Shown here piece by piece: positions 36,592 to 46,400 of a DNA stretch of 64,000 bases. The first letter of the stretch is position 1. The number at the start of each line of letters is the position of its first letter. Below the pieces are notes generated by a model. It was given only the letters and a program-made list of their open reading frames with translations, was not told where the DNA came from and made no database searches. The translations under genes and the position numbers were made by a program. Source of the DNA: Shinella sp. WSJ-2 (GTDB lineage: Bacteria; Pseudomonadota; Alphaproteobacteria; Rhizobiales; Rhizobiaceae); contig NZ_QWBU01000006.1 of assembly GCF_003432075.1 (NCBI RefSeq), forward strand, positions 206,381-270,380, given 5' to 3'.

Positions 36592-38184
36592 ATGCTGAAA
36601 AGACTGACATTCGCTGCACTGCTGAGCCTTTCCGTCGCAACCGGAGCGCTGGCCGCCGGCGAACGTTCCGGCGGAACGCTCGTCTTCACCGCGCCCTATG
36701 GATCGAGCTTCGCCACGCTCGACGTACAGGCGAGCCCGAACACGCAGGAAGAGTTCATCACGCAGGCCATCCATCGTGGCCTCTACAGCTGGAATTCCAT
36801 CGAGAACAAGCCGGTGCTGGAGCTCGCCGATTCGGAGGAGGTCTCCGAGGACGGCCTGACCCACACCTATCACCTGCGCAAGAACGCCGTGTTCCACAAC
36901 GGCAAGGCGCTAACGGCAGACGACATCATCTACAGCTACAAGCGCATCGCCAATCCGAAGAACGCCTTCCCGGGGGCCAGCTTCATCGCCGTCATCAAGG
37001 GGGCGGAAGAGTTTATCGCCGGCAAATCGGAGGAGATTTCCGGCCTCAAGAAGGTAGACGACAATACGCTGGCGATCACCTATACCGGTCCGATCAATCC
37101 CGGCTTCCCGCTGATGCAGAACACGACGGTGATCTATCCGTCGAATGTCGAAGACGAATCGACGTTCGCGAAGAACCCGGTCGGCCTCGGCGCCTTCGTC
37201 TTCAAGGAGCACGTACCGGGTTCGCAGGTCGTCGTCGAGAAATTCGACAAGTACTACGAGGAGGGAAAGCCTTACCTCGACCGCATCAATATCGTGCTGA
37301 TGGCCGAAGACGCCGCCCGCGACGTCGCCTTCCGCAACAAGGAAATCGACGTCTCGATCCTCGGCCCAACGCAGTACCAGGCCTATCAAGGCGAGGAAGG
37401 CCTGAAGGATCATCTGCTCGAAGTTGCCGAGGTCTATACCCGCAACATCGGCTTCAACCCGGCCTTCGAGCCATTCAAGGACAAGCGTGTCCGCCAGGCG
37501 ATCAACCACGCCATCAACGCACCGCTGATCATCGAGCGCCTCGTCAAGAACAAGGCCTATCCGGCTTCCGGCTGGCTGCCGCTCTCTTCGCCGGCCTTCG
37601 ACAAGGATAAGGCGCCTTATGCCTATGACCCGGAAAAGGCGAAGGCCCTGCTGGCGGAAGCCGGCTATGCCGACGGCTTCGAATTCGAAGTGACGGCGAG
37701 CCCGAACGAAAGCTGGGGCGTGCCGATCGTTGAGGCCATCCTGCCGATGCTGAAGAAGGTCGGCATCACCGTGAAGCCGAAGCCGGTCGAAAGCTCGGCG
37801 CTCGGCGATGCCGTGACGACCAACAACTTCCAGGCCTTCATCTGGTCGAACCTCTCCGGTCCCGACCCGCTGAACGCGATGCGCTGCTACTATTCCAAGA
37901 CCGCGCAGTCGGCCTGCAACTATACGAGCTATGCGAGCGCGGACTTCGACAAGCTCTATGAAGCGGCCCAACAGGAACGCGATCCGGCCAAGCAGAACGA
38001 TCTTTTGCGTCAAGCCAACAACATCGTGCAGGACGACGCCCCGGTCTGGTTCTTCAACTACAACAAGGCGGTCATGGCGTATCAGCCGTGGGTCCACGGC
38101 CTCGTGCCGAACGCGACGGAACTGGCGGTCCAGCCCTATGATGAAATCTGGATCGACGAGACCGCGCCCGGCTCGCGCAAGTAA
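36592..38184 (+). CDS. Dipeptide/oligopeptide-type ABC transporter substrate-binding protein
   Basis: 530 aa, SBP_bac_5 family. The signal peptide is MLKRLTFAALLSLSVATGAL, cleaved after ALA. The class motif HLRKNAVFHNGKALTADDII is near residue 95. VRQAINHAINAPLIIERLV and the late DAPVWFFNYNKAVMAYQPWV are typical. GAGGGAG precedes the start. It lies 57 bp after the amidohydrolase gene and is the binding protein of the permease/ATPase set that follows. The D-peptide hydrolases nearby make D-amino-acid-containing peptides an attractive substrate; this is inference. Confidence 0.9.
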   Translation: MLKRLTFAALLSLSVATGALAAGERSGGTLVFTAPYGSSFATLDVQASPNTQEEFITQAIHRGLYSWNSIENKPVLELADSEEVSEDGLTHTYHLRKNAVFHNGKALTADDIIYSYKRIANPKNAFPGASFIAVIKGAEEFIAGKSEEISGLKKVDDNTLAITYTGPINPGFPLMQNTTVIYPSNVEDESTFAKNPVGLGAFVFKEHVPGSQVVVEKFDKYYEEGKPYLDRINIVLMAEDAARDVAFRNKEIDVSILGPTQYQAYQGEEGLKDHLLEVAEVYTRNIGFNPAFEPFKDKRVRQAINHAINAPLIIERLVKNKAYPASGWLPLSSPAFDKDKAPYAYDPEKAKALLAEAGYADGFEFEVTASPNESWGVPIVEAILPMLKKVGITVKPKPVESSALGDAVTTNNFQAFIWSNLSGPDPLNAMRCYYSKTAQSACNYTSYASADFDKLYEAAQQERDPAKQNDLLRQANNIVQDDAPVWFFNYNKAVMAYQPWVHGLVPNATELAVQPYDEIWIDETAPGSRK

Positions 38185-38199
38185 GCCCTGAGAGGTTTG

Positions 38200-38222
38200 G
38201 GGGACGGTCTTTTGCCGTCCCC
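38200..38222 (+). other. Intercistronic stem-loop after the binding-protein gene
   Basis: GGGGACGG (38200-38207), loop TCTTTTG, CCGTCCCC (38215-38222): a perfect 8-bp stem with no T-run, 45 bp before the permease start. It probably raises binding-protein mRNA over the downstream genes. Confidence 0.6.
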
Positions 38223-38267
38223 GCATCTGTTGTCACGCCCTTACGGGTGGCCAAAGCGGAACCGCTC

Positions 38268-39203
38268 ATGCTTCGTTTTACCCTGCGCCGCATCCTGCAG
38301 GTCATTCCGACGGTCGTCGTGGTGGCGCTGCTGATCTTCGTCATCTTCTCGGTCGTGCCCGGCACCTTCGCCGCCAGCCTCTTCGCTGACGGCAAGCGCG
38401 CGGCCGATCCGCAGATGATTGCCCGCCTCAACGAGGAATTCGGGCTGAACAAGCCGCTGATGGAGCGCTTCGTGACCTATGTCACGGATCTCGCGCAGTT
38501 CGATCTTGGCACCAGTTTCCGTACCCGCCAGCCGGTCATCGACCTTATCAACGACCGCATGGGGGCCTCATTGCAGCTTGCGGTCGCAGCCATGGTCTTC
38601 GCGCTGGTCGTCGGCGTGCCGCTCGGCTTTCTGGCGGCGCTCCGGCCCGGTTCCATCCTGGATACGGTGACGATGATCGGCGCCGTCTCGGGCCTATCCA
38701 TGCCGCAGTTCTGGCTTGGGCTCCTGATGATGTATCTCTTCGCCCTGCAACTGAACTGGCTGCCCAGTTTCGGCTACGGCGACGGCTCGTTCCAAAATCT
38801 CATATTGCCGGCCGTCACACTCGGCGTGACGCCGCTTGCGCTTCTGGCGCGCACCACACGCGCAGGCGTGCTCGATGTGCTGAACGCCGATTTCATCCGC
38901 ACGGCTCACTCCAAGGGCATGAGCGAGATGAAGGTCGTGCGCTGGCATGTGTCGCGCAATGCGCTGGTGCTGATCGTCACCACGGTCGGCCTGCAGTTCG
39001 GCTCGCTGATCGGTCAGGCCGTCGTCATCGAAAAGCTCTTCGCCTGGCCGGGCATCGGCTCACTGCTCGTCGACAGCGTGGCGATCCGCGATATTCCCGT
39101 GGTGCAAGGCACGATCCTCGTCATCGTGCTGTGGTTCCTCCTCATCAACACCGCCGTCGATCTGATCTATGCCGCGATCGATCCGCGCATCAAACAGGAG
39201 TGA
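38268..39203 (+). CDS. Dpp-type ABC transporter permease (DppB-like)
   Basis: 311 aa with six hydrophobic segments. It opens with LRFTLRRILQVIPTVVVVAL. The EAA-type loop is TRAGVLDVLNADFIRTAHSK, and the C-terminal part carries FAWPGIGSLLVDSVAIRDIP and VVQGTILV. ATG 38268 has a GCGGAA-type ribosome site; the GTG at 38247 is an alternative. It is followed 4 bp later by the DppC-like gene. Confidence 0.9.
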   Translation: MLRFTLRRILQVIPTVVVVALLIFVIFSVVPGTFAASLFADGKRAADPQMIARLNEEFGLNKPLMERFVTYVTDLAQFDLGTSFRTRQPVIDLINDRMGASLQLAVAAMVFALVVGVPLGFLAALRPGSILDTVTMIGAVSGLSMPQFWLGLLMMYLFALQLNWLPSFGYGDGSFQNLILPAVTLGVTPLALLARTTRAGVLDVLNADFIRTAHSKGMSEMKVVRWHVSRNALVLIVTTVGLQFGSLIGQAVVIEKLFAWPGIGSLLVDSVAIRDIPVVQGTILVIVLWFLLINTAVDLIYAAIDPRIKQE

Positions 39204-39207
39204 CGGG

Positions 39208-40029
39208 ATGCGCTTCGGCTTCAATTTCTGGCTCGGCGCCGGGCTGACGGCGCTCGTGATCCTTGCTGGCATCCTCGCGCCGTGGATCGCCCCTTTTGAT
39301 CCGGTGCTCGATGCGGACCTGATGAGCTCCGAGCTACCGCCCGACGCCACCTTCTGGTTCGGGACGGATGCGCAGGGACGTGACGTCTATACGCGCATCC
39401 TCTACGGCGCACAGATCTCGCTGACGGTCGGCATCGTCTCGCAGGTCATCAATTCGATGATCGGCATCACGCTCGGCATGACGGCCGGCTATTGGGGCGG
39501 CTGGTGGGACGATCTCGTCAATGGCTTAACGAATGTCATGCTGGCTATACCCTCGCTGATCTTCGCGCTCGCTGTCATGGCGGTGCTCGGCCCCGGCCTT
39601 CCGTCGCTGCTCATCGCGCTTGGCCTCACCAACTGGAGCTGGACCTGCCGCATCGCGCGGTCGTCGACGCTCTCCCTGAAATCGCAGGGTTACGTGCAGG
39701 CGGCGCAGACGCTGGGTTACGGCGATCTGCGCATCATGTTCACACAGATCCTGCCCAATATGATGGGACCAATCCTCGTCATGGCGACGCTCGGTATGGG
39801 CTCGGCGGTGCTGTCGGAAGCAGCGCTTTCCTTCCTCGGCCTCGGCATCCAGCCGCCGTTCCCGAGCTGGGGCTCAATGCTGACAGATGCGCGCCAGCTC
39901 ATTCAGCTGGCGCCTTGGGTGGCGATCTTCCCCGGCCTTGCCATCTTCCTGTCGGTGCTCGGTTTCAACCTTCTCGGCGACGGCCTGCGTGACAGCCTCG
40001 ACCCGCATATGAGGACGCGCAAGCCATGA
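39208..40029 (+). CDS. Dpp-type ABC transporter permease (DppC-like)
   Basis: 273 aa. The N-terminal helix is followed by the family signature FWFGTDAQGRDVYTRILYGA. The coupling loop is STLSLKSQGYVQAAQTLGYG, and FLGLGIQPPFPSWGSML lies near the C-terminus. AGGAG precedes the ATG, which replaces several weaker upstream codons. It overlaps the ATPase gene by 4 bp. Confidence 0.9.
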   Translation: MRFGFNFWLGAGLTALVILAGILAPWIAPFDPVLDADLMSSELPPDATFWFGTDAQGRDVYTRILYGAQISLTVGIVSQVINSMIGITLGMTAGYWGGWWDDLVNGLTNVMLAIPSLIFALAVMAVLGPGLPSLLIALGLTNWSWTCRIARSSTLSLKSQGYVQAAQTLGYGDLRIMFTQILPNMMGPILVMATLGMGSAVLSEAALSFLGLGIQPPFPSWGSMLTDARQLIQLAPWVAIFPGLAIFLSVLGFNLLGDGLRDSLDPHMRTRKP

Positions 40030-40937
40030 CCGCGCCGCTACTCGACATCAGGGGCCTGCGTCTCGGTGTAGCTATCAATCGCTCCACCCACCATCCGCTG
40101 CTCAAGGGCGTCTCCTTCCAGATCATGCCGGGCGAAGCCTACGGTCTCGTTGGCGAATCCGGTTCGGGCAAATCGGTGACGTCGCTCGCCGTCATGGGCC
40201 TTCTGAAGAAGCCGCTCGCGATTTCCGGCGGGGAAATCCTGTTCAAGGGCCAAAACCTGCTCTCCCTGTCGAAACGCGAGATGCGGCGCCTGCGCGGCAA
40301 CCGTATAGCGATGATCTTCCAGGAGCCGATGACGGCGCTGAACCCGCTGTCAACCGTCGGCCGGCAGATCGCCGAAATGTTCGTACTGCATCAGGGCAAG
40401 AGCTGGAGCGAGGCGGAAAAGCTTGCCGTCGAGGCCTTGGGGAATGTGCGCGTGCCCAATCCCGACCGACGCGCGAAAAACTACCCGCACCAGATGTCCG
40501 GCGGCCTGCGCCAGCGGGTGATGATCGCCATGGCGCTCGCCTGCAACCCAGACCTGCTGATCGCCGACGAGCCGACCACGGCACTTGACGTGACTGTGCA
40601 GGCGGAAGTGCTGCGGCTCATCAAGGAGCTCTGCGCGGCGCGCGGCACGGCTGTGCTGTTCATCAGCCACGATCTCGGCGTCATCGCCAGCGTCTGCCAG
40701 CGCGTCGGCGTCATGTATTCTGGCTGCTTGGTGGAGGAGAACGAGACCCGCGCGCTCTTTGCCGATCCGAAACACGAATATACACGCGGCCTGCTCGGCG
40801 CGCTGCCGCGTCTTGGCAGCCGCAGCGAACACGGCCGCCAAAGGCTGGTCGATATTGACAGCATCATTGCCGACCGTTCGAAGCTTACCGAAACGCGCTT
40901 CATCGCACCGCGCGGCGCAGAAGGGAGCCAGCCATGA
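40026..40937 (+). CDS. Dpp-type ABC transporter ATP-binding protein (DppD-like)
   Basis: 303 aa. Walker A is GESGSGKSV, the signature is [15 protein letters not shown], Walker B is [14 protein letters not shown], and the switch is FISHDLGV. The C-terminal [15 protein letters not shown] and [11 protein letters not shown] form the short oligopeptide-ATPase tail. It overlaps the genes on both sides by 4 bp. It forms a heterodimer with the next product. Confidence 0.9.
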   Translation: MTAPLLDIRGLRLGVAINRSTHHPLLKGVSFQIMPGEAYGLVGESGSGKSVTSLAVMGLLKKPLAISGGEILFKGQNLLSLSKREMRRLRGNRIAMIFQEPMTALNPLSTVGRQIAEMFVLHQGKSWSEAEKLAVEALGNVRVPNPDRRAKNYPHQMSGGLRQRVMIAMALACNPDLLIADEPTTALDVTVQAEVLRLIKELCAARGTAVLFISHDLGVIASVCQRVGVMYSGCLVEENETRALFADPKHEYTRGLLGALPRLGSRSEHGRQRLVDIDSIIADRSKLTETRFIAPRGAEGSQP

Positions 40938-41896
40938 CCGCTCCCCTGTTGCAGGTGGATGATCTCCACGTCCGTTTCCCCATTTCCGGCGGCGGCCTGC
41001 TCGGCACGGGCAAGCGCACGCTGCACGCCGTCAATGGCCTCAGTTTCGAGCTGGCCAAGGGCGAATGCCTGTCGATCGTCGGCGAATCCGGCTGCGGCAA
41101 ATCGACGACGGCGCTCTCCATCCTCGGCCTTCAGGCGCCGAGCGAGGGCATGATCCGCTATCGCGGCCAGCCGCTCGCCGGTCCCGGTGCGCCCGGCCGC
41201 ATGCAGCGGGCGAAAGCGGTGCAGATGGTGTTTCAGGACCCCTATGCGTCGCTCAATCCGCGCCAGTCGGTGCGCACCTCGCTTGCCGCGCCGCTGCGCC
41301 TGCATGGTGTTACCGCCACGTCGGAAATCGAGGGCCGCATCGAGGCGATGCTGAAGAATGTCGGCCTGACGCCGGAACAGGCGGCTCGCTATCCGCATGA
41401 ATTCTCCGGCGGCCAGCGCCAGCGTATCGGCATTGCCCGTGCGTTGATCCTCGAACCGGAAATCGTTCTGCTTGATGAGCCGGTCTCCGCGCTCGACGTT
41501 TCGATCCGTGCGCAGATCATCAACCTGCTGCTCGATCTTCAGGAAAAGCTTGGCCTGTCCTATCTGATGATCAGCCACGATCTCAGCGTCGTCGAGCATA
41601 TGAGTGACCGCGTGCTGGTGATGTATTTCGGCGAGGTCGTGGAAGAAGGCGGCTGGCGCGAGATCTTCGAGGCGCCCGCTCATCCCTATACGCGCCGGCT
41701 GATCGCCGCCATTCCCGATCCGGCCGCCGCACTCGACCCGGCGGCAAAGCAGGATCGTTTTGCCGACCTCCCGCAGTTTGCCGGCCGCCGCTTCGTCTCC
41801 GACGGCAGCACCTCGCCGGATGTATTCACCGCTCCCGAGGGCTCCGAGCTGGTCGAGATTACGCCACAGCATCGCGTGCGATTTAGCGTAAAGTGA
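40934..41896 (+). CDS. Dpp-type ABC transporter ATP-binding protein (DppF-like)
   Basis: 320 aa. Walker A is GESGCGKST, the signature is [15 protein letters not shown], Walker B is [14 protein letters not shown], and the switch is MISHDLSV. The C-terminal [14 protein letters not shown] segment is typical. It is the last gene of the amidohydrolase/dpp operon; no strong terminator follows, and decayed insertion-sequence DNA begins within about 120 bp. Confidence 0.9.
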   Translation: MTAPLLQVDDLHVRFPISGGGLLGTGKRTLHAVNGLSFELAKGECLSIVGESGCGKSTTALSILGLQAPSEGMIRYRGQPLAGPGAPGRMQRAKAVQMVFQDPYASLNPRQSVRTSLAAPLRLHGVTATSEIEGRIEAMLKNVGLTPEQAARYPHEFSGGQRQRIGIARALILEPEIVLLDEPVSALDVSIRAQIINLLLDLQEKLGLSYLMISHDLSVVEHMSDRVLVMYFGEVVEEGGWREIFEAPAHPYTRRLIAAIPDPAAALDPAAKQDRFADLPQFAGRRFVSDGSTSPDVFTAPEGSELVEITPQHRVRFSVK

Positions 41897-42009
41897 ATAG
41901 TTCGTACCGCAGCGCCCTCGCGAATTGCGGTTCTTGGCGATAGCGGGACTGCTGATGATCCTCAGCACCTGTTGTTGACGGTAATCATACCCAGTTTGAT
42001 CGATGTCGG

Positions 42010-42480
42010 CGTTGGCGAGTCATCTCACGCCGCATCGGTATCTTGGCCCTGTCGGCAAGCAAGCGTCGATCCGCGCATCAACGGCCCGAGGCCCTGCGTG
42101 TCGTGCGCCTGCCCCGACGTTATTACGAAGGTGAGTGATCGACCTCGGCACCGCAATGAGCGTGGAGTTTGGTGGTGAACCCACCTCGCGATCGGCCAAG
42201 CGCCTCGGTTTGCTGAGTCCTTTTTACGCTGACCCCACAATGGCGCGCATAGGCGATGAAGGCCTGGGTCTCCCCCCCCCCCCCCCACTCGATCAGCGCC
42301 GGTAGCGGCGGAAAACGCTATTCCACTTGCCGTACTCGCTCGGCAGATGCCGCTACCGCGCATCGTGCTTTCGAAGAATTGGCGATTGTCATCCGCGGGT
42401 CGACAACCACGCCCACGCTCAGCCTGCAGCAGCGGCTCGGTCAGTGCCACTTGTCATCCGGCCAATCGATCCGCTCGCCC
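42010..42480 (-). pseudogene. Decayed IS5-family transposase (IS427 group) with a C15/G15 run
   Basis: Minus-strand translations in shifting frames give transposase pieces in the right order. They are IDWPDDKW, then ALTEPLLQAERGRG and PADDNRQFFES (to ~42370), LPSEYGKWNSVFRRYRR (~42350-42300), TQQTEALGRSRGGFTTKLHA (~42225-42165), and SGQAHDTQGLGPLM (~42105-42065). Stop codons and frameshifts separate them, and the C-terminal catalytic half is missing. A run of fifteen C (42272-42286, plus strand) interrupts it. The rest of the 41897-42545 gap shows no gene. It marks an old insertion between the dpp operon and the two-component genes. Confidence 0.75.
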
Positions 42481-42545
42481 AAACTGAATTTCAAAAGCCA
42501 GCCTTGAATCAAAGTCAAGTATTCCGTCAACCTTTGTCCACGAGC

Positions 42546-43460
42546 TTAAGCTTCGTGCAGCACGTGGATTGCCTTCACCGCGGCAGAGGCGCGGTTCTCG
42601 ACTCCGAGCTTGACGTAGATTTGCTCTAGGTGCTTGGTCACCGTGCGGGAACTGAGGCTGAGGATTTCGCCGATGTCGCGGTTCGACTTGCCCTTGGAGA
42701 TCCACAGCAGGACTTCGGATTCCCGATGCGTGAGCGAGAAATGCTGACGCAGAGTGTCGTCGTCGGTTTTGCGGTTCTCCATTGTGAGGCGGAAAAGATA
42801 TTCGTCAGCGCCGATGGCGCCGAGGAGAGAAAGCTGCAAATCTGCCAGCCCCCCCTCGCGCATGGTGAAGCGAGTTTCGCGCGCAGTGTTGCGTGTCTTC
42901 ATCCAAGCACGGATATGGGCGGACACAGCGTCCAGCCCTTCGTCGTTTCCAATAGCGGCACTCACGAGGCGGGTTGCCTGGGGCGTCGACCAGAGGATGT
43001 TTCCCTCGCCACCGACTGCAAGCAGATGGCGGCCCGCCGCATCCAGTGCCACGCGGGCGCTGAGCGCGGAGCGGGCATTGGCGAGGTGCACGCGAATCCG
43101 GGCACGCAGCTCATCGATATTGATCGGCTTGGTGAGATAGTCGACGCCGCCGGCCTCCAGCGCACGGACGACATGTTCCGTTTCGGTGAGGCCGGTCATG
43201 AACACCACGGGCACGGAACTGGTTGCCCGGTTCGTCTTCAGCTTCAAGCAGGTCTCGAAGCCATCCAGACCCGGCATGACGGCATCGAGCAGAATGATGT
43301 CGGGCGTGATGCGGTCGACGATGTTGAGTGCTGAAGCGCCCGACGTGGCGATCAGCACGGAGAAGCCGGTTTTTTCCAGCGCCTCAGTCAGGAAGCCCAA
43401 GGCCTCCGGAGAATCATCGACGATCAGTACGATGTCGCGTGGACTGGCTGTCTCACTCAC
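42546..43460 (-). CDS. Response regulator, receiver plus LuxR-type DNA-binding domain
   Basis: 304 aa. The receiver domain has the acidic pair in LIVDDSPEA, the phosphate-accepting Asp59 in IILLDAVMPG, and Lys111 in LTKPINI. A middle region (residues ~125-230, PAS-like in length, with RHLLAVGGEGNILW) separates it from a LuxR/FixJ helix-turn-helix (LTHRESEVLLWISKGKSNRD, then IGEILSLSSRTVTKHLEQIY). It overlaps the sensor gene by 8 bp, so the two are coupled and form a cognate pair. Being next to and divergent from urtABCDE, it probably regulates urea uptake or use. Confidence 0.9.
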   Translation of the reverse strand: MSETASPRDIVLIVDDSPEALGFLTEALEKTGFSVLIATSGASALNIVDRITPDIILLDAVMPGLDGFETCLKLKTNRATSSVPVVFMTGLTETEHVVRALEAGGVDYLTKPINIDELRARIRVHLANARSALSARVALDAAGRHLLAVGGEGNILWSTPQATRLVSAAIGNDEGLDAVSAHIRAWMKTRNTARETRFTMREGGLADLQLSLLGAIGADEYLFRLTMENRKTDDDTLRQHFSLTHRESEVLLWISKGKSNRDIGEILSLSSRTVTKHLEQIYVKLGVENRASAAVKAIHVLHEA

Positions 43461-46400
43461 CGGCAGCGCCTTCCTGTCGGTCGAGAGTTTTCAAAAAGGT
43501 ATCGTAGCCGGCGAGGTCGAAGACTTGCACATAGGTGCGTACAGCTTCGGTGAAGGGCTGATGTTCGGGTGTGCGCGCGATCTCGGCGAGCTTGGCCTCG
43601 ATGCCGCGCACGTAGCCGATCTCGCCGAGGCGGATCAGTTCCTGCACATGGTTTTCCGCAGGCTTGACGATGCTGCTCTTCTCAGGCGCATTGGGCTTTC
43701 CCGCGTCGTGATAGATCCATTCGAGGCCCATCCGCAGGGCGAGCTTGTCGGTCAATTGACGCAGGTCGACAGGTTTTGCCAGCGTGTCGTTGTGACCGTT
43801 CTGGGCTGAAGCCACTGTGCCGTCGCCAATATTGGCCGAGAGCATGATGATCGCTCCAGGCTGACCGAGTGCGCGTAACTGCGCTACCAGTTCCCAGCCA
43901 TTCATGTCGGGCATGGAAATGTCAATGAGAAACAGATCCGGCTTAAGGTCGTCGACAAGCGCCAGGCAATCGGCACCGCCTTTTGCGGTGAGCGTGGTGA
44001 AATCGAGCGGGCGCAGCACCTCTTCCATGAGATTGCGATGGTCGGCATTGTCATCGACGACAAGCACGATACGCCGGCGGCCGGCATAGCCCTTGATGCG
44101 CCGCATGGCGTCCTGTGCAGCCGTCGGCCTGTCGACGGCTGACAGCATGAGGCGCACGCGGAACTCCGTGCCCTTGCCGCGCTCGCTTTTAACGGAGATT
44201 TCGCCACCGAGCGTCTGAGTGAGCAAGCGCGTTATGGTGAGGCCAAGGCCGAGGCCGGGCATCCGGCCATGTTCGGCATCGCCGCGCTGGAATGGCTCGA
44301 AAATCCGCGGCAAGTCCTTTTCCAAGATGCCGCGTCCGCTGTCGGTAACGGTGAAGGTGGCGACCTGGCTGCGATAGGCGACATCAAGGCGAATGCTGCC
44401 CTGATCGGTGAATTTCAACGCATTGGAGATGAGGTTGACCAGGATTTGCCGCAGGCGCTTTTCGTCGGTGCGTACATAATGCGGCAGCCCGGCCGGCCGG
44501 GTGTGTTCGAAGGCAATACCCTTGGCTTGGGCCTGCGGTCGGAACATGTCCACGATCTGGTCAAGGAAGTCGTGGATATGGATCTCGTTGGAATAGACCT
44601 GCAGCTTGCCGGCCTCGATCTTGGAAATGTCGAGCAGGCCGTCTATCAGGCCGGAGAGGTGGTCGGCGCTGCGCTTGATGACACGGATGGCGCCCTGCCG
44701 CTGCGGCGGTATGCTCTCGTCCCGCTCCAGCACCTGGGCATAGCCGAGCACGGCATTGAGCGGGGTGCGCAGCTCGTGGCTGAGGCCGACGACGTAGCGG
44801 CTTTTCGCGCGGTTGGCCGCCTCGGCGGTTTCCTTCGCTTGTTGGAGAGCTGCATCGGTCTTCTTATGGGCGGTGATTTCCTTGAGGAGCAGCGTGGTCT
44901 GGCGCGAGGATTCCTCCTCCGCAACGACACGGCTGTCATGCGCCAGCACGTAGAACCAGCAGACGACACCGGCCACCACGGCGAAGACGAAGAATACCAC
45001 GGCGATGGTGCGCTCCACCACGGAGGCGGTTTCCGGTGAATGCGTGCCGACCTGATGGGCGATCATCGCCAGGATGATGCCTATGCCCGCGATGGAGAGA
45101 ACGGTGGCGACGCCGTAGCGGCCGAGGCGAGTGGAAAGGGCTGCGGTTACCGGTTCCGGCAGGAGGGTTTTTGCGACGCCCGCCATCTGCGCGTTGAAGC
45201 GCGCCTTCGGCTTGCACAGATCGTGACAGCGGCTGTCGAGCGAGCAGCAGAGCGAGCAGATCGGCCCGGCATAGGCTGGGCACCAGGCCATGTCCTCGGG
45301 TTCGAACGGGTGCTCGCAGATCGAGCAGGTGATGGAATGCTGAAGCGCCCAGCTTTTTCGGGGCTTGCGGGCGAGATAATATTTGCCGCCGGTCGCCCAG
45401 GCGATGGCCGGGGAGGCGAGGAAGGCGACGGCGGCGGCGATATAAGGGGCGAGCGAGGCCGGGATTTCGCCGAGGGCACCGAAATGCGCTGTGAGCGCGA
45501 CAACGGTTGAGAGCGTCATTGCACCGAGGCCGACCGGGTTGATGTCGTAGAGATGGGCGCGCTTGAACTCGATGCCTTCAGGCGAGAGGCCGAGCGGCTT
45601 GTTGATGAAGAGATCGGCGGAGATGGTGCAGAGCCAGGCCATGGCGACGATGGAGAAGACGCCGAGCGTTTCCTCCAGCAGCCGGTAGATGCCGAGCTCC
45701 ATCAGGAGCAGCGCGATCGCCACGTTGAAAACGAGCCAGATGACGCGGCCGGGATGGCTGTGGGTGAGGCGCGAGAAGAAGTTCGACCATGCGAGCGAGC
45801 CCGCATAGGCATTCATCACATTGATCTTGAGCTGCGAGACCACGACGAAGGCGACCATCAGCAGAAGGGCAGCCATGTCCCAGGGCAACATGTAGCCGAA
45901 GGCGGTGTAATACATCTGCGCCGGGTCGGCCGCCCGCGTCGAGGGCACGCCCGACGACAGCGCCAGCACGACGAGGAAGGAGCCGGCGATCAGCTTCGGC
46001 GCGCCGACGATGACCCAGCCGGAGCCGGCGAGAAAGACGGCAATGCGGTGATGCAACTTGCGCTGACCATCCGGCGGCAGGAAGCGTAGGAAGTCGACCT
46101 GCTCGCCGATCTGCGCCATCAGCGCGAAGATGACGGCCGATGCCGCGCCGAATTCCACGAGATTGAACGGGGCATAGGTGCCGGGCGGGCCGGAGGCGTG
46201 GTGCAGACCGGAATACGCCAGCCAGGCGCCGACTTTCTCCCAATCGGCAAAGGCGATGAAGACGAAGGGCAGGATGTTGAGTACGATCCAGAACGGCTGG
46301 GTGACGAGCTGGAAGCGCGAGATGAGCTGGACACCGTGGGTGACCAGCGGGATGACCATGACGGCCGAGATAATGTAACCGATCCACAACGGCACGCCGA

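Noticed and set aside
42256..42629. Short plus-strand open frames across the C15 run
   Set aside because: They read the wrong strand of an IS5-family transposase remnant whose pieces are clear on the minus strand.
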